From assembly GCF_014646635.1 (NCBI RefSeq), contig NZ_BMNQ01000012.1:1-62824 (forward strand): a stretch of 62,824 nucleotides of DNA. The letters run 5' to 3'. Each line of letters opens with the position of its first letter. The first letter of the stretch is position 1. Shown in pieces: positions 8,571 through 17,142 of the stretch. The stretch is from Lentibacillus kapialis. GTDB lineage: Bacteria; Bacillota; Bacilli; Bacillales; Amphibacillaceae. The notes below the pieces were generated by a model that saw only the letters and a list, made by a program, of their open reading frames with translations, was not told the DNA's origin and searched no databases. The position numbers and the translations under genes were made by a program.

Positions 8571-8861
8571 TTACTGTTTATGGAGCGCAGCGTCGATAAG
8601 CAATACAATCGCAGTAATGATGTGCATGATCATGCCAAGAATGGGAATGACACCAATAAACGAGGTTACCATACCGAGAACGCTCCCCGCGATGCTTCCC
8701 TTTTCATTTCGTGCGATAATCAGCGTGACAAGATGGAGGATAAACATGACAAGCAGAGCTCCCCATGATGTACTGAGGATAAACGAACCGCCGATAAGCG
8801 GGATTCCCAAAAACGCCTCACACCCGCCGGTTATCCATTTCATAATTCTGGAAGACGACAT
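8571..8861 (-). CDS. Small membrane protein of unknown function
   Basis: About 96 residues with three predicted hydrophobic segments (for example SWGALLVMFILHLVTLIIA and VTSFIGVIPILGMIMHIITAIVLLIDA) and a charged loop ARNEKGSI. It resembles uncharacterised four-helix membrane proteins of Bacillaceae; I do not recognise a named family. GGAGG with 7-base spacing supports the ATG at 8861 rather than one 36 bases upstream. It converges with the thrE-like pair and starts 88 bases from the array at 8950. Confidence 0.7.
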   Translation of the reverse strand: MSSSRIMKWITGGCEAFLGIPLIGGSFILSTSWGALLVMFILHLVTLIIARNEKGSIAGSVLGMVTSFIGVIPILGMIMHIITAIVLLIDAALHKQ

Positions 8862-8949
8862 AACTTTGCCTCCATTCACTATTTCTATTCCTATCATACC
8901 ATATTATTATATGCATTCATTCGTTCAATAACCAAATCGCATCAAAGCG

Positions 8950-9159
8950 TCGCGCGATTTTGTGTAGTTGTCGCGCGAATTCGGGACGTTCTCGCGCGAA
9001 ATTGCGGTGGCCTCGCGCGAATTCGGGCCGTTCTCGCGCGAAATTGCAGTGGCCTCGCGCGAATTCGGGCCGTTCTCGCGCGAAATTGCAGTGGCCTCGC
9101 GCGAAATTGCGATGGCCTCGCGCGATGTGATGACTACCTCGCGCGAATTTCCAAAAGCA
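8950..9159. repeat. 21-bp tandem array downstream of NERD gene 1 (10 units)
   Basis: Ten units of exactly 21 bp beginning TCGCGCGA. Two subtypes alternate, one continuing ATTCGGG and the other AATTGC(G/A). The array ends 6 bases before the stop codon of the NERD gene at 9166-10125, so the gene abuts it. The terminal units are the most divergent, as expected when arrays change mainly in the interior. Confidence 0.95.
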
Positions 9160-9165
9160 ATTTGT

Positions 9166-10125
9166 TTAATAGATTCTCGTCTTCTTAACCCAGCATTTGG
9201 GCTCTTTCAAATATATTAAGCCGCTTTTTTGCAGAACTCTGGTTGCAGTACTCCTTGAATTCAGTCCAAGCAGCCACATGCATTCGGTGTTGGTTATGGA
9301 CCCATTTAATAACACATAATCATGAACTTCTTTCACATGTGCATAATAGCTTTTGTGCCTGCATTTTCTGCAAATCCATCCGCCATGAATGCGCTGCATC
9401 CCGCGTATCCCGCATCCGGGGCAAAAGACTCCCGGAAGCAAATTTCTGCATGTCAGACCAAATTGCCCCATAATATCCATATCATATACGCCACATTCAT
9501 GTAAAATCATTTTACCTATCTGATAATCAGGAAGTTTAGGCTTTCCTGCTTGAGCAAGTTCCTGATCCTTCTCGATAATCATGCCGGGAATGCGCGCTGC
9601 GTGTGCAACCACTTTTGAAATGGCCTCGCGATCCCCGTCTACCTTGATGATGGTTGTAGGATCCGCTATAGCGATAAAGTAATAAATAGGAATATGTGTG
9701 AGTCGATGTTTTAGGAGCCAATTCCGGAGATGAAATTTCTGAGTTTCCGTTTGGGTAATGGGATAATTAAAACCTGATTCAACATTGCCATCATCTCGGA
9801 TGAGTTGTTTGAGGATGGAATCAAATATAATGGTTCCCATATAATTTTTCGTTTCAATTATGAAAATACCGTGATTACCTGCAATAAGAGAATCAATTTG
9901 GAAGTTTTTACTGTTATTGTGGAGGTAGACGTCATCGAGAAGTGTATATCGGCTTGCTAAAATTTCGAGGTGATAATCAACCTTGATTTCGCCTGAATAA
10001 CCGCGTCCCTGCTTTTTAGCTTCTTCTTTCATCTCAGGGAGCCGTGGGAATTGCGGGGATAATCTTGGAATGATCACATCAAGTTTTCGGAGTGGAAGAG
10101 GTTTCGATCGTTTTTTAATTTTCAT
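9166..10125 (-). CDS. NERD-domain nuclease-like protein with zinc ribbon and predicted HTH (NERD 1)
   Basis: A protein of 319 residues. Residues 40-140 form a nuclease-related domain with PD-(D/E)xK-like residues: GE at 45-46, Asp78 in FQIDSLI and Glu91-x-Lys93 in IIETKNY. A zinc ribbon follows with C235-x2-C238 and C252-x2-C255. The last 60 residues look like a winged or simple helix-turn-helix (ECMWLLGLNSRSTATRVLQK). AAAGGAG precedes the ATG. Arrays of a 21-bp repeat lie on both sides, 6 bases past the stop and about 140 bases before the start. The gene at 21021-22064 has the same architecture. The catalytic pattern suggests DNA cleavage and the C-terminus DNA recognition; both are inferred. 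Confidence 0.87.
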   Translation of the reverse strand: MKIKKRSKPLPLRKLDVIIPRLSPQFPRLPEMKEEAKKQGRGYSGEIKVDYHLEILASRYTLLDDVYLHNNSKNFQIDSLIAGNHGIFIIETKNYMGTIIFDSILKQLIRDDGNVESGFNYPITQTETQKFHLRNWLLKHRLTHIPIYYFIAIADPTTIIKVDGDREAISKVVAHAARIPGMIIEKDQELAQAGKPKLPDYQIGKMILHECGVYDMDIMGQFGLTCRNLLPGVFCPGCGIRGMQRIHGGWICRKCRHKSYYAHVKEVHDYVLLNGSITNTECMWLLGLNSRSTATRVLQKSGLIYLKEPKCWVKKTRIY

Positions 10126-10206
10126 TTTATGCTCCTTTTATTTAGTTTTTAGGGTTCAATATGACTATAGCACATTTATCAGGATAAAGTATATATTCAA
10201 AATGAA

Positions 10207-10230
10207 GATTTTCGGCAACCGCCGAAAATC
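10207..10230. repeat. Hairpin beside array, copy of the one at 282
   Basis: Perfect inverted repeat GATTTTCGGC / GCCGAAAATC with loop AACC, followed by AACG. It lies between NERD gene 1 and the array at 10270. The copy at 282-303 has the same arms and the same following CAAC, so hairpin and array appear to belong to one repeat unit. Confidence 0.7.
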
Positions 10231-10269
10231 AACGTTATTGAAAGTTTGTGCGCTGAACAATTTTCCACC

Positions 10270-10626
10270 TCGCGCGAAATTGCGGGGGTCTCGCGCGAAA
10301 TCAGGCCGTCCTCGCGCGAATTCCCGGGTGCCTCGCGCGAAATCAGGCCGTTCTCGCGCGAATTCCCGGGTGCCTCGCGCAAAATCAGGCCATCCTCGCG
10401 CGAATTCCCGGGGGTCTCGCGCGAAATTAAGCCGTCCTCGCGCGAATTCCCGGGTGCCTCGCGCGAAATCAGGCCATCCTCGCGCGAATTCCCGGGTGCC
10501 TCGCGCGAAATCAGGCCATCCTCGCGCGAAATCGGGCCGTTCTCGCGCGAAATCAGGCCATCCTCGCGCGAAATCGGGCCGTTCTCGCGCGAAATCAAGC
10601 CGTCCTCGCGCGAATCGCCACCCTCC
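10270..10626. repeat. 21-bp tandem array upstream of NERD gene 1 (17 units)
   Basis: Seventeen units of exactly 21 bp, the longest array in the window. Nearly all begin TCGCGCGA; one has TCGCGCAA. Subtypes continue ATTCCCGGGTGCC or AATCAGGCC and alternate in the first part. The array fills the space between the NERD gene start and the RND transporter stop. Long open frames of 100-200 codons on both strands here are products of the repeat. Confidence 0.95.
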
Positions 10627-10649
10627 TTTCAATGCCCAGCAAGCAACAG

Positions 10650-10675
10650 GAGCTCCCCGCCTCGGCGGGGAGCTC
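10650..10675 (-). terminator. Strong hairpin after the RND transporter gene
   Basis: Inverted repeat GAGCTCCCCGCC / GGCGGGGAGCTC with almost no loop, 11 bases downstream of the transporter stop. It has no clear T-run, so termination is likely but not certain. Confidence 0.55.
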
Positions 10676-10686
10676 TCCTTCAGCGA

Positions 10687-13600
10687 TTATTCAGCTTTTT
10701 TGCGTCGGCGTGTTATTTTTGCTGTCAGATCATCAAACAATGTGTAGACGACCGGTATCAGCAATAATGTGAAGATACTCGAGATAGTCAGGCCGAAGAT
10801 GATCGTTACAGCTAATGGTTGCTGCATTTCGGCCCCTTCACCCAGCGCAAGTCCGAGCGGCACCATAGCGAGAATCGTCGTTAGCGTCGTCATCAATATT
10901 GGACGCAGACGGCTCGGGCCGGCTTCCAATATCGCTTGGTAGCGGTCTTTGCCTTCCCGCCGGACAATATTGATATAGTCAACGAGCACGATTGAGTTAT
11001 TGACGACAATTCCTGCAAGCATGATCACTCCGATAAATGCCGGGATGCTCAGCGGCAGACCGGTTATGAATAATCCGCCCAATACACCGACAACCGTTGC
11101 CGGCAGTGAAAACATAATAATGAACGGGAACAGGAAGTTTTCAAACTGGACCGCCATCACGGCATAGACAAGGAATATCGAGAATACAAGTGCAATAGAC
11201 AAATCCCTGAATGAATCGGCCATATCCTGCGCTTGCCCGCCGATTTCATAACTGTAACCCTCAGGCATGCTCATGTGATTCAATTTCTGTTTAACATCAC
11301 TCATAACGCTTCCTAAATCACGGTCAAGAATTTCTGAGGTCACGTTTACTTGCGGCTGCTGATTTTCACGCTGTAGTGTGACCGGACCTTGAACCTCTTT
11401 TAAGGTGACCAGTGATGACAGTGGAACGGCAGCACCGCTCTCGGATTGGATGCTCATGTTTTCCACATCACTGATTGTACGCCGTTCTTCCTCCGGATAC
11501 ATCAGCGTCACATTCATTTCGTCGCCTTCTTCACGGTACTGTGCAGCTGTCTGTCCCGTAAATTGGAGCTGAATCTGACTGACAATCTGTTGTTCTGTCA
11601 GACCGTACATAGCAGCTTTTTCTGAATTGACGTTGATGCTCATCTGCGGAACGCCTTCTTCAGCTGATGATGTCGCATTATGAACGCCGTTAACCTCGGA
11701 AATGGTGCCAGTCACTTCATCGGCTAACTCGCGGAGCACCTCGTGTTCCGGCCCTTTCAGGCTGATTTGAACCGGATCCCCTGTTCCCGCGGCACTGTTT
11801 GTTGCCGTGACGGATATTTCTGCTCCCGGAACGGCAGACAAATCATCACTGATAGATTCCACAACATCATCTGTATTTTTTGTCCGTTCAGACGCTGGGA
11901 TCAGCTGCAGCATGTATGTTGCCTGATTGCCTGACGATGCCATTGGTGCACCGCCCCCACCACTTCCGCCGACATTCAGATAACTCGTTTCCAGAAGATC
12001 ATCATACGCCTCTAACTCTCTACTGACTTGTTCCGTCACATCCTGTGTATGGGCCAGTGAACTTCCCGGTGCGGTTTCGACCGTTATCTGAAGCTGTCCT
12101 TGATCGGATGACGGGATAAACGAAGCACCGATCATTGGGGTGAGCGCAAGGCTTCCGGCAATGACGGCAAGCGTTCCAAATACAGTTGTTTTCCGGTGTC
12201 CAAGCACCCATTTCAGAACGCTGCGATACCCATTATTCACACGGTCCAGCACGCGGTTGAACCAATAACGCCTTCCACTTTCCTGCGTTGCTTTGGCCAG
12301 TAGTTTTGATGAAAGCATCGGGACCAGTGTCACGGCGACAATGAGTGATGCAATCAACGAGAATGATACGGCCAGTGCCAATGGTGTGAACATATCAGAT
12401 GCGATACCCTCAACAAAGACCATCGGCAGAAAGACAACCAATGTCGTAGTCGTGGAGGCAATAACGGCCGGGGCCAGTTCAGAAGCACCCTTAATGGCTG
12501 ATTCCATCAGCGAATAGCCACGCTGCCTGTACGTATAAATATGTTCGAGTATAACGATTGAACTGTCGACCATCATTCCAAGTCCGAGCGCGAGTCCGCC
12601 CAGTGTGAGCACATTCAGCGTTTCACCGGTAAAATACATTAGCGTAAATGTGGAGATAATGGCAATTGGAATCGATAGACCGATAACAATCGTCGCGCGC
12701 AGACTCTTCAAAAACAGCAATAAAATCAGGAACGAAATAATGCCACCGATCAAAATGTTCTGTACGACCGAGCTAATCGACATTTTAATGTACTCAGACG
12801 TGTCAATGATAACATCCGACTGCACATCTGAAGGCAGTTCACCTTCCAGTTCTTCCATGCTGTCATTGATATTGTTTGCCACTTCGACCGTGTTGGCATC
12901 AGTCTTTTTCATGATGGACAACACAACAGCGGATTCACCATTCACCAGTGTTTCGCCTGATGATTTTTTGTACGTATCGTTTACTTCCGCAAGCTCGTCG
13001 ACGTGAATGGTACCGCCTGATTCGGTCTGGACAATCGTTTCTCGAATATCGTCGACCGATTCAAATTCGCCGGTCACTCTCAGTTGCAGATCCTTGTTCC
13101 CTTTTTCAACGTCACCGACTGAAGCCGATTGGTTCGAGCTGTTCAAGGCTTGTGTAATCGTTTGTGCCGTCACACCATACTGCTGCATTTTAGACTGATC
13201 AAGCACAATTTGGATTTCGCGTTCTTTTGCCCCCTCAACGGTGACAGATGCTACACCGCTCTGGCGTTCAAAAAACGGCACGATCTGATCGTCGGCAACC
13301 TTTGTCAGTTCCGAAGCTTGATCCCCTGTCAGACCAACCCACATAACGGGCAGCTGATCAGGACTAAACCGCATGATGCTCGGCTCGCCGGCTTCATCCG
13401 GGAGCATGCCCTTGACTTGATCAACACTTTCGCGTACGTTGAGCAAGGCCTGATCAAGATCGGTTCCATTATTGAACATCATGACCACAAGGGAGGAACC
13501 CGACTGTGACTGCGATTGTACAGTCTGAATCCCTTCCACCGAACTGACCGAGGACTCAATTGGCCGGCTGATTAAATTTTCGACTTCCTGTGGTGCGGCA

Positions 13601-13758
13601 TCTTCATACGATGTTGCGACAACGGCAATCGGCAAATCAATTTTCGGAAACAGATCGACATTCAAATTGCGCAGTGACACCGTACCGAGGGCGATGATCG
13701 CCAGGACGATCATAATCACACCGACAGGCCGTTTAACAGAGGTATTGACGAGCTTCAA
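10687..13758 (-). CDS. RND-family efflux permease (SwrC/YerP-like)
   Basis: A protein of 1023 residues, the normal length for AcrB/HAE1-type pumps. It has an N-terminal helix at about residues 12-30, a large extracytoplasmic loop, helices 2-6, a second large loop and the final helix bundle. GLGMMVDSSIVILEHI holds the helix-4 Asp of the proton relay, and GIVVNNSIVLVDYIN is the matching motif of the second half. The start is an unusual TTG at 13758 with GGGGAGGA 6 bases upstream; it overlaps the stop of the adaptor gene (TTGA). B. subtilis SwrC exports surfactin and bile-like detergents. The adaptor and a YerO-like regulator upstream support an efflux role. Confidence 0.93.
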   Translation of the reverse strand: MKLVNTSVKRPVGVIMIVLAIIALGTVSLRNLNVDLFPKIDLPIAVVATSYEDAAPQEVENLISRPIESSVSSVEGIQTVQSQSQSGSSLVVMMFNNGTDLDQALLNVRESVDQVKGMLPDEAGEPSIMRFSPDQLPVMWVGLTGDQASELTKVADDQIVPFFERQSGVASVTVEGAKEREIQIVLDQSKMQQYGVTAQTITQALNSSNQSASVGDVEKGNKDLQLRVTGEFESVDDIRETIVQTESGGTIHVDELAEVNDTYKKSSGETLVNGESAVVLSIMKKTDANTVEVANNINDSMEELEGELPSDVQSDVIIDTSEYIKMSISSVVQNILIGGIISFLILLLFLKSLRATIVIGLSIPIAIISTFTLMYFTGETLNVLTLGGLALGLGMMVDSSIVILEHIYTYRQRGYSLMESAIKGASELAPAVIASTTTTLVVFLPMVFVEGIASDMFTPLALAVSFSLIASLIVAVTLVPMLSSKLLAKATQESGRRYWFNRVLDRVNNGYRSVLKWVLGHRKTTVFGTLAVIAGSLALTPMIGASFIPSSDQGQLQITVETAPGSSLAHTQDVTEQVSRELEAYDDLLETSYLNVGGSGGGGAPMASSGNQATYMLQLIPASERTKNTDDVVESISDDLSAVPGAEISVTATNSAAGTGDPVQISLKGPEHEVLRELADEVTGTISEVNGVHNATSSAEEGVPQMSINVNSEKAAMYGLTEQQIVSQIQLQFTGQTAAQYREEGDEMNVTLMYPEEERRTISDVENMSIQSESGAAVPLSSLVTLKEVQGPVTLQRENQQPQVNVTSEILDRDLGSVMSDVKQKLNHMSMPEGYSYEIGGQAQDMADSFRDLSIALVFSIFLVYAVMAVQFENFLFPFIIMFSLPATVVGVLGGLFITGLPLSIPAFIGVIMLAGIVVNNSIVLVDYINIVRREGKDRYQAILEAGPSRLRPILMTTLTTILAMVPLGLALGEGAEMQQPLAVTIIFGLTISSIFTLLLIPVVYTLFDDLTAKITRRRKKAE

Positions 13759-14624
13759 GATTTATCCTCCCCTTCAATGACGTTGACTTCCATGCCATCC
13801 GACAGGGTCAATAAGCCATTGACAACGACCTGATCGCCTTCAGCGACATCACCTTTGACAGCTGTCTCCTCGGACTGGCTTTCTTGAATCGTCACGTTCG
13901 TTTTCACCGCCTGATTGTCCTTTACAACATACACAAACGTCTCACCGCTTTCGGTGACAATGGCTTCAGTCGGCAGGATCATTGTATCTTTTACTCGGTT
14001 TTCCGGCACTTGCAAATTGGCTACGGTACCCGTTGTAATATGGCCGTCGCCGTTGCTGATGTCGGCTTCTACCGGATAAAGGCCTGTATCATTGGGCATG
14101 GAGGCGACAGACGTGATCTCAGCTTCATATTCCTGATCATCAATCGTCACCGGATACGTATCCCCTGTTCCCAGTAAATCCAGTGTTTCCGCGGCAACCG
14201 TCAGATTGATCGTCAGCGGATCAAAATCGGCAATGATCATAAGCGGGCCGGAATCAGGTGAGGCCATCGCTCCCTCTTCCGCCGTCAATTGAGCAATTTC
14301 ACCTGCCTTGGAGGCATTGATATGTTGACTGCCTGCAGCTGTTTTAACGGTTGCCAGATGCTCATCCTCTTCCACGGTATCGCCATTTTCAACCTTGAGT
14401 TCGGTGATTTCCCCTGCAGACTGTAGTGTCACCGGTGTTGTGCTGCCCGGCTCAGTGCGGCCGTATAGTGATTTTTTGATGACCAGATCACCACTTGCTG
14501 CTTTGGCCGTTTCCACCGCCGTGGGCTGTTCCTCCTGTTCTTCATTGTCGTCTTCGTTCTGACTGCATGCAGCAAGCATACTTATCAGTACAATTGCCGC
14601 TGCCGTTAGAAAAAATTTTCGCAT
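13755..14624 (-). CDS. RND efflux periplasmic-adaptor-type lipoprotein
   Basis: A protein of 289 residues with a lipoprotein signal: a hydrophobic stretch ending ISMLAAC, where Cys20 is the lipidation site. An acidic linker follows, then the barrel-sandwich segment PVTLQSAGEITELKVENGD, typical of membrane fusion proteins, and a C-terminal beta-barrel part (LPTEAIVTESGETFVYVV). It is shorter than Gram-negative adaptors and lacks a clear long hairpin, in line with a monoderm cell. GAGGAG lies 8 bases before the ATG. Its stop overlaps the TTG start of the permease gene, so the two are translationally coupled. It likely stabilises or gates the pump at the outer face of the membrane. Confidence 0.88.
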   Translation of the reverse strand: MRKFFLTAAAIVLISMLAACSQNEDDNEEQEEQPTAVETAKAASGDLVIKKSLYGRTEPGSTTPVTLQSAGEITELKVENGDTVEEDEHLATVKTAAGSQHINASKAGEIAQLTAEEGAMASPDSGPLMIIADFDPLTINLTVAAETLDLLGTGDTYPVTIDDQEYEAEITSVASMPNDTGLYPVEADISNGDGHITTGTVANLQVPENRVKDTMILPTEAIVTESGETFVYVVKDNQAVKTNVTIQESQSEETAVKGDVAEGDQVVVNGLLTLSDGMEVNVIEGEDKS

Positions 14625-14741
14625 GGCTGTATCTCCTCTTTTTTCGTTTTATGTAATGGCTGTTTTTTGATAAGTTGTTGACTAACCCGCAGATCATCTG
14701 TCATAGGTCAGTAGCCATAACTTTTCACAAAACGGGCCGGT

Positions 14742-15602
14742 CTAATCAAGCAAATCGATGTGTAAGCGACGTGCCATTTCCTGACATTCCGTTCTAAATT
14801 CCGGGATGCGTTGAAAATGAACCAGCATCCCCTGAATCATTGCCTTCTGCGGACATTCTTTCACCGCTTCATTTCGGATAATTTCGAGGATCTCTTTCAG
14901 TTCACTCGCCTTTTCTTCAGATAATTCCAGTGTAGCGATCTTAGTTTTCATAGTGTTTAAGATAGCGGTAATGGCGTCCTGGTCCTGATGAGCTGCGTAG
15001 GTATGTGCCGTGACCAGCGGTGTTTCATTCCGCTCCACCAAACCGTTAATTAGATCATCCATTCTTCGTACGATATAAGCCCCTAATCGGTTCCCGTCGA
15101 TTTGGATTCCGTCTATGATAATCCATTTGAAGTAACTGTTAATCAGTCCTTCAAGCTGGATGATGATATCCGGGTCATATGGTTCCATTTGCTCTTTGTA
15201 AATGGTCATAACATTTCGCCGCAGCCAGTGAAAATTCTGGTCGTTTATTTTCTTAATGAAAGCATCCGTGTTTTCTCCGATTGAAATAGTTTGAGTAAGA
15301 TGCATGGTAAGAAAATCTTTGTATTGATAAATGTAGGTTGTCACCACGTCGATTTGTTTGGCGAAACTGTCGCGCGCCTGCAAATCTTCCTGTTCGACGT
15401 GCTCAATCCTGCGGTTAATTTCGTCATGATAGTATTGAAACGCGGTCATGATAAAGTCCTTTTTGGATTGGAAATACAAATAAAAGGCGCCTTTGGAGAC
15501 GCCCGCACCCTCTGCAATCGCTTCAACCGAGGTCATATGGTAACCTTTTTCAGCAAACAATTTCATCCCGGCTTCAATCAATTTTATTTTTTTCGCATTC
15601 AC
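14742..15602 (-). CDS. TetR-family regulator (YerO-like)
   Basis: About 286 residues. The N-terminal TetR domain shows AGMKLFAEKGYHMTSVEAIAEG and GVSKGAFYLYFQSKKDF; the long C-terminal domain fits the YerO type. In B. subtilis yerO stands beside yerP/swrC, the RND pump, and the order here is the same. The frame has GTG codons at 15611 and 15602; GGGTG 6 bases before the second makes 15602 likelier, but the site is weak. A palindrome over the -10 region at 15645-15658 suggests autoregulation and repression of the efflux genes downstream. The ligand is unknown. Confidence 0.85.
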   Translation of the reverse strand: MNAKKIKLIEAGMKLFAEKGYHMTSVEAIAEGAGVSKGAFYLYFQSKKDFIMTAFQYYHDEINRRIEHVEQEDLQARDSFAKQIDVVTTYIYQYKDFLTMHLTQTISIGENTDAFIKKINDQNFHWLRRNVMTIYKEQMEPYDPDIIIQLEGLINSYFKWIIIDGIQIDGNRLGAYIVRRMDDLINGLVERNETPLVTAHTYAAHQDQDAITAILNTMKTKIATLELSEEKASELKEILEIIRNEAVKECPQKAMIQGMLVHFQRIPEFRTECQEMARRLHIDLLD

Positions 15603-15636
15603 TGTGAACACCCAGTTTCATATTTATTAAGTCAGA

Positions 15637-15658
15637 ATTATATTACTAACCAGTCAGT
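15637..15658 (-). promoter_or_regulatory. -10 element and TetR-type palindrome of the yerO-like gene
   Basis: Minus-strand TATAAT at 15637-15642 is immediately preceded by the imperfect palindrome ACTGACTGGTTAGT (15645-15658; arms ACT-AC / GT-AGT). The -35 is poor. The position suits self-repression by the adjacent regulator. Confidence 0.5.
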
Positions 15659-15722
15659 CATTTTTCCATTCTACATGGCTCAGTGTGAAAAGGCAAGGAT
15701 TGGAACCGAGATACGGGAAAGT

Positions 15723-16226
15723 TTATAATAAAGGTCTCCACCAGAATGGACCGCCGCCAAAAAAGAATGAACGATTCATTCTGGCAATGATTTCGCCTGT
15801 CCGCTTATATTGCATGTCAAAAGCGGATTCTGAAACATTAACAAACAATCCGGTGCCATCATGGAACGACACATAGGTCCTGTTATCACACTGCTCAAAA
15901 TCATTGATCTGGTAAAAGGAAATCCAGACATTATTCTTGTTTTTTGATGCGCACGTCGGTAACATATAGACCCCTTTTTCAGGAACGACCGGTACCGGCA
16001 CTTTGCTGTTCAGTTTTAAGAGACCCTTCATTGAGTCACGCCGGCCTTTTAATGTCGACCCATTTAATATGCACGTATTATTGATAATTTGATCCGGCCT
16101 GTGTACCGAATTCCGTTCGTTTGACTCCTCAAGAATACGTGACTGATAATAGGATGAATCTTCTCTTAGTATAGCTTGCGTACGCTCGGTGATTATGTAT
16201 AACGGTGATGAAAAGTTTTGTGCCAT
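15723..16226 (-). CDS. comK: Competence transcription factor ComK
   Basis: A protein of 167 residues matching the ComK family (B. subtilis about 192). Recognisable parts are YIITERTQAIL near the start, the central MLPTCASKNKNNVWISFYQI, then SFHDGTGLFVNVSESAFDMQYKRTGEII. ComK binds AT-rich K-boxes as a tetramer and switches on DNA-uptake and recombination genes. The C-terminus ends in an aromatic run (FFFGGGPFWW), shorter than in B. subtilis. GAGGGGGG with 7-base spacing precedes the ATG. Upstream, 16305-16333 is very AT-rich, as at comK promoters, but I cannot place K-boxes with confidence. Confidence 0.92.
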   Translation of the reverse strand: MAQNFSSPLYIITERTQAILREDSSYYQSRILEESNERNSVHRPDQIINNTCILNGSTLKGRRDSMKGLLKLNSKVPVPVVPEKGVYMLPTCASKNKNNVWISFYQINDFEQCDNRTYVSFHDGTGLFVNVSESAFDMQYKRTGEIIARMNRSFFFGGGPFWWRPLL

Positions 16227-16383
16227 GAACTTTCCCCCCTCAAACGCTTTATATTAAATGGTGTATTCGTGACCATTGTACTACTATCCTACATATTTAG
16301 CTATCAAAATTGGAAAATTTTATAAATATTTTGCATATATTTCATTTCTTATGTTCGGAGAGTTACTCTATAGGCAAACGGAT

Positions 16384-16662
16384 ATAGGAAAAAATGGGTA
16401 AAGGACGGTCCGGTCTCTCTTTCCATATTCGTCAGAGAAATTCCGATGATGTGTATTCTTGTCTATATATGGCTTTACAATATTCTGGATACATCTATCC
16501 CCTACAATGTTCACAGCTGAATTTTGCCAAGAACTATTTCGGAAACATATTACGACGGCTCTTACCCATAACTGTCACAGGCTCGTAATCCACAGAAGCG
16601 CATGACGGCAGAGAGGAGCCGCTTAAACGGGAGTATTCATAGCCTAACGGATCCTGATTCCG
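16384..16662. repeat. Dispersed ~280-bp repeat, copy 1
   Basis: Clearly related over its whole length to 60880-61173. Shared blocks include GGATACATCTATCCCCTAC against GGATACATCTCTCCTCTAC, ACAATGTTCACAG, a GAATTTT-GCC block, and the end CTAACGGATCCT-ATTCCG. Neither copy codes for protein. It lies between comK and a lipoprotein gene. Confidence 0.75.
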
Positions 16663-16915
16663 CTAAATGGGCATAAATGACTTTATTAAGTGGTGTCATG
16701 AATCCTCATTCCGTTATTTAAGTAAAAACAGGGCAAAACTAAGGCGAAAAGAAGAAATAGCGGCATGAGAATCCGCTAACGTGCTGGAAAAGTCTTAATT
16801 GACACAAATAACGGAATGAGGATCCACTAAAGTTGGGTTTTCCGGGCCTGAGCCCTCGTTCCGCTATTCAAGCAAAATTCGGGGCGAAAAAAGGGAATAA
16901 CGGGGCAGAATTGTT
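16640..16915. repeat. Cluster of degenerate inverted repeats (ATCCTCATTCCG family)
   Basis: Several copies of (G/A)ATCCTCATTCCG-TATTT and its reverse complement, for instance at 16699-16720, 16757-16776 and 16806-16825. The first two form an imperfect stem of about 20 bp around a purine-rich loop. A further diverged pair spans 16853-16907. No open frame of note; it looks like accumulated intergenic repeats. Confidence 0.55.
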
Positions 16916-17009
16916 CATTGAACTGCAAACAATTTATCTAACGTTTGACCTTACACCGGATACGATATTTAATCACGCCTTAATTTCCGAACCTATTCTT
17001 AAGGTCATA

Positions 17010-17097
17010 TTAGAAAAACGCGGCATTCGCCTTGTCTTATAGCGAATGCCGAAGCTTTTCTTATAAGGTCATCCATCATTTATACTTTCTGACGTTA
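17010..17097 (+). repeat. 88-bp dispersed hairpin repeat, copy 1
   Basis: Reference copy of a family found about a dozen times here. It begins TTAGAAAAAC, has the stem CGGCATTCGC / GCGAATGCCG around CTTGTCTTATA, then AAGCTTTTCTTATAAGGTC and ends TATACTTTCTGACGTTA. It lies upstream of the lipoprotein terminator and contains no gene. Confidence 0.9.
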
Positions 17098-17100
17098 CTA

Positions 17101-17126
17101 AAAATCCCCTTTCGCGAAAGGGGATT
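17101..17126 (-). terminator. Terminator of the lipoprotein gene
   Basis: Inverted repeat AATCCCCTTTCG / CGAAAGGGGATT, followed on the minus strand by a run of T. It is 16 bases past the stop at 17143. Confidence 0.85.
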
Positions 17127-17142
17127 CAATGCCGTCGAACCT

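Noticed and set aside
8950-10626. CRISPR array
   Set aside because: The units are contiguous, without unique spacers, and there are no cas genes. The variable parts alternate between a few subtypes.
10165-10632. Open frames of 130-170 codons on both strands across the 21-bp array (also at 24-316, 8968-9219, 30855-31289)
   Set aside because: A 21-bp stop-free unit stays open in several frames at once and translates into heptapeptide repeats. No ribosome sites or start codons fit, and both strands are equally open.
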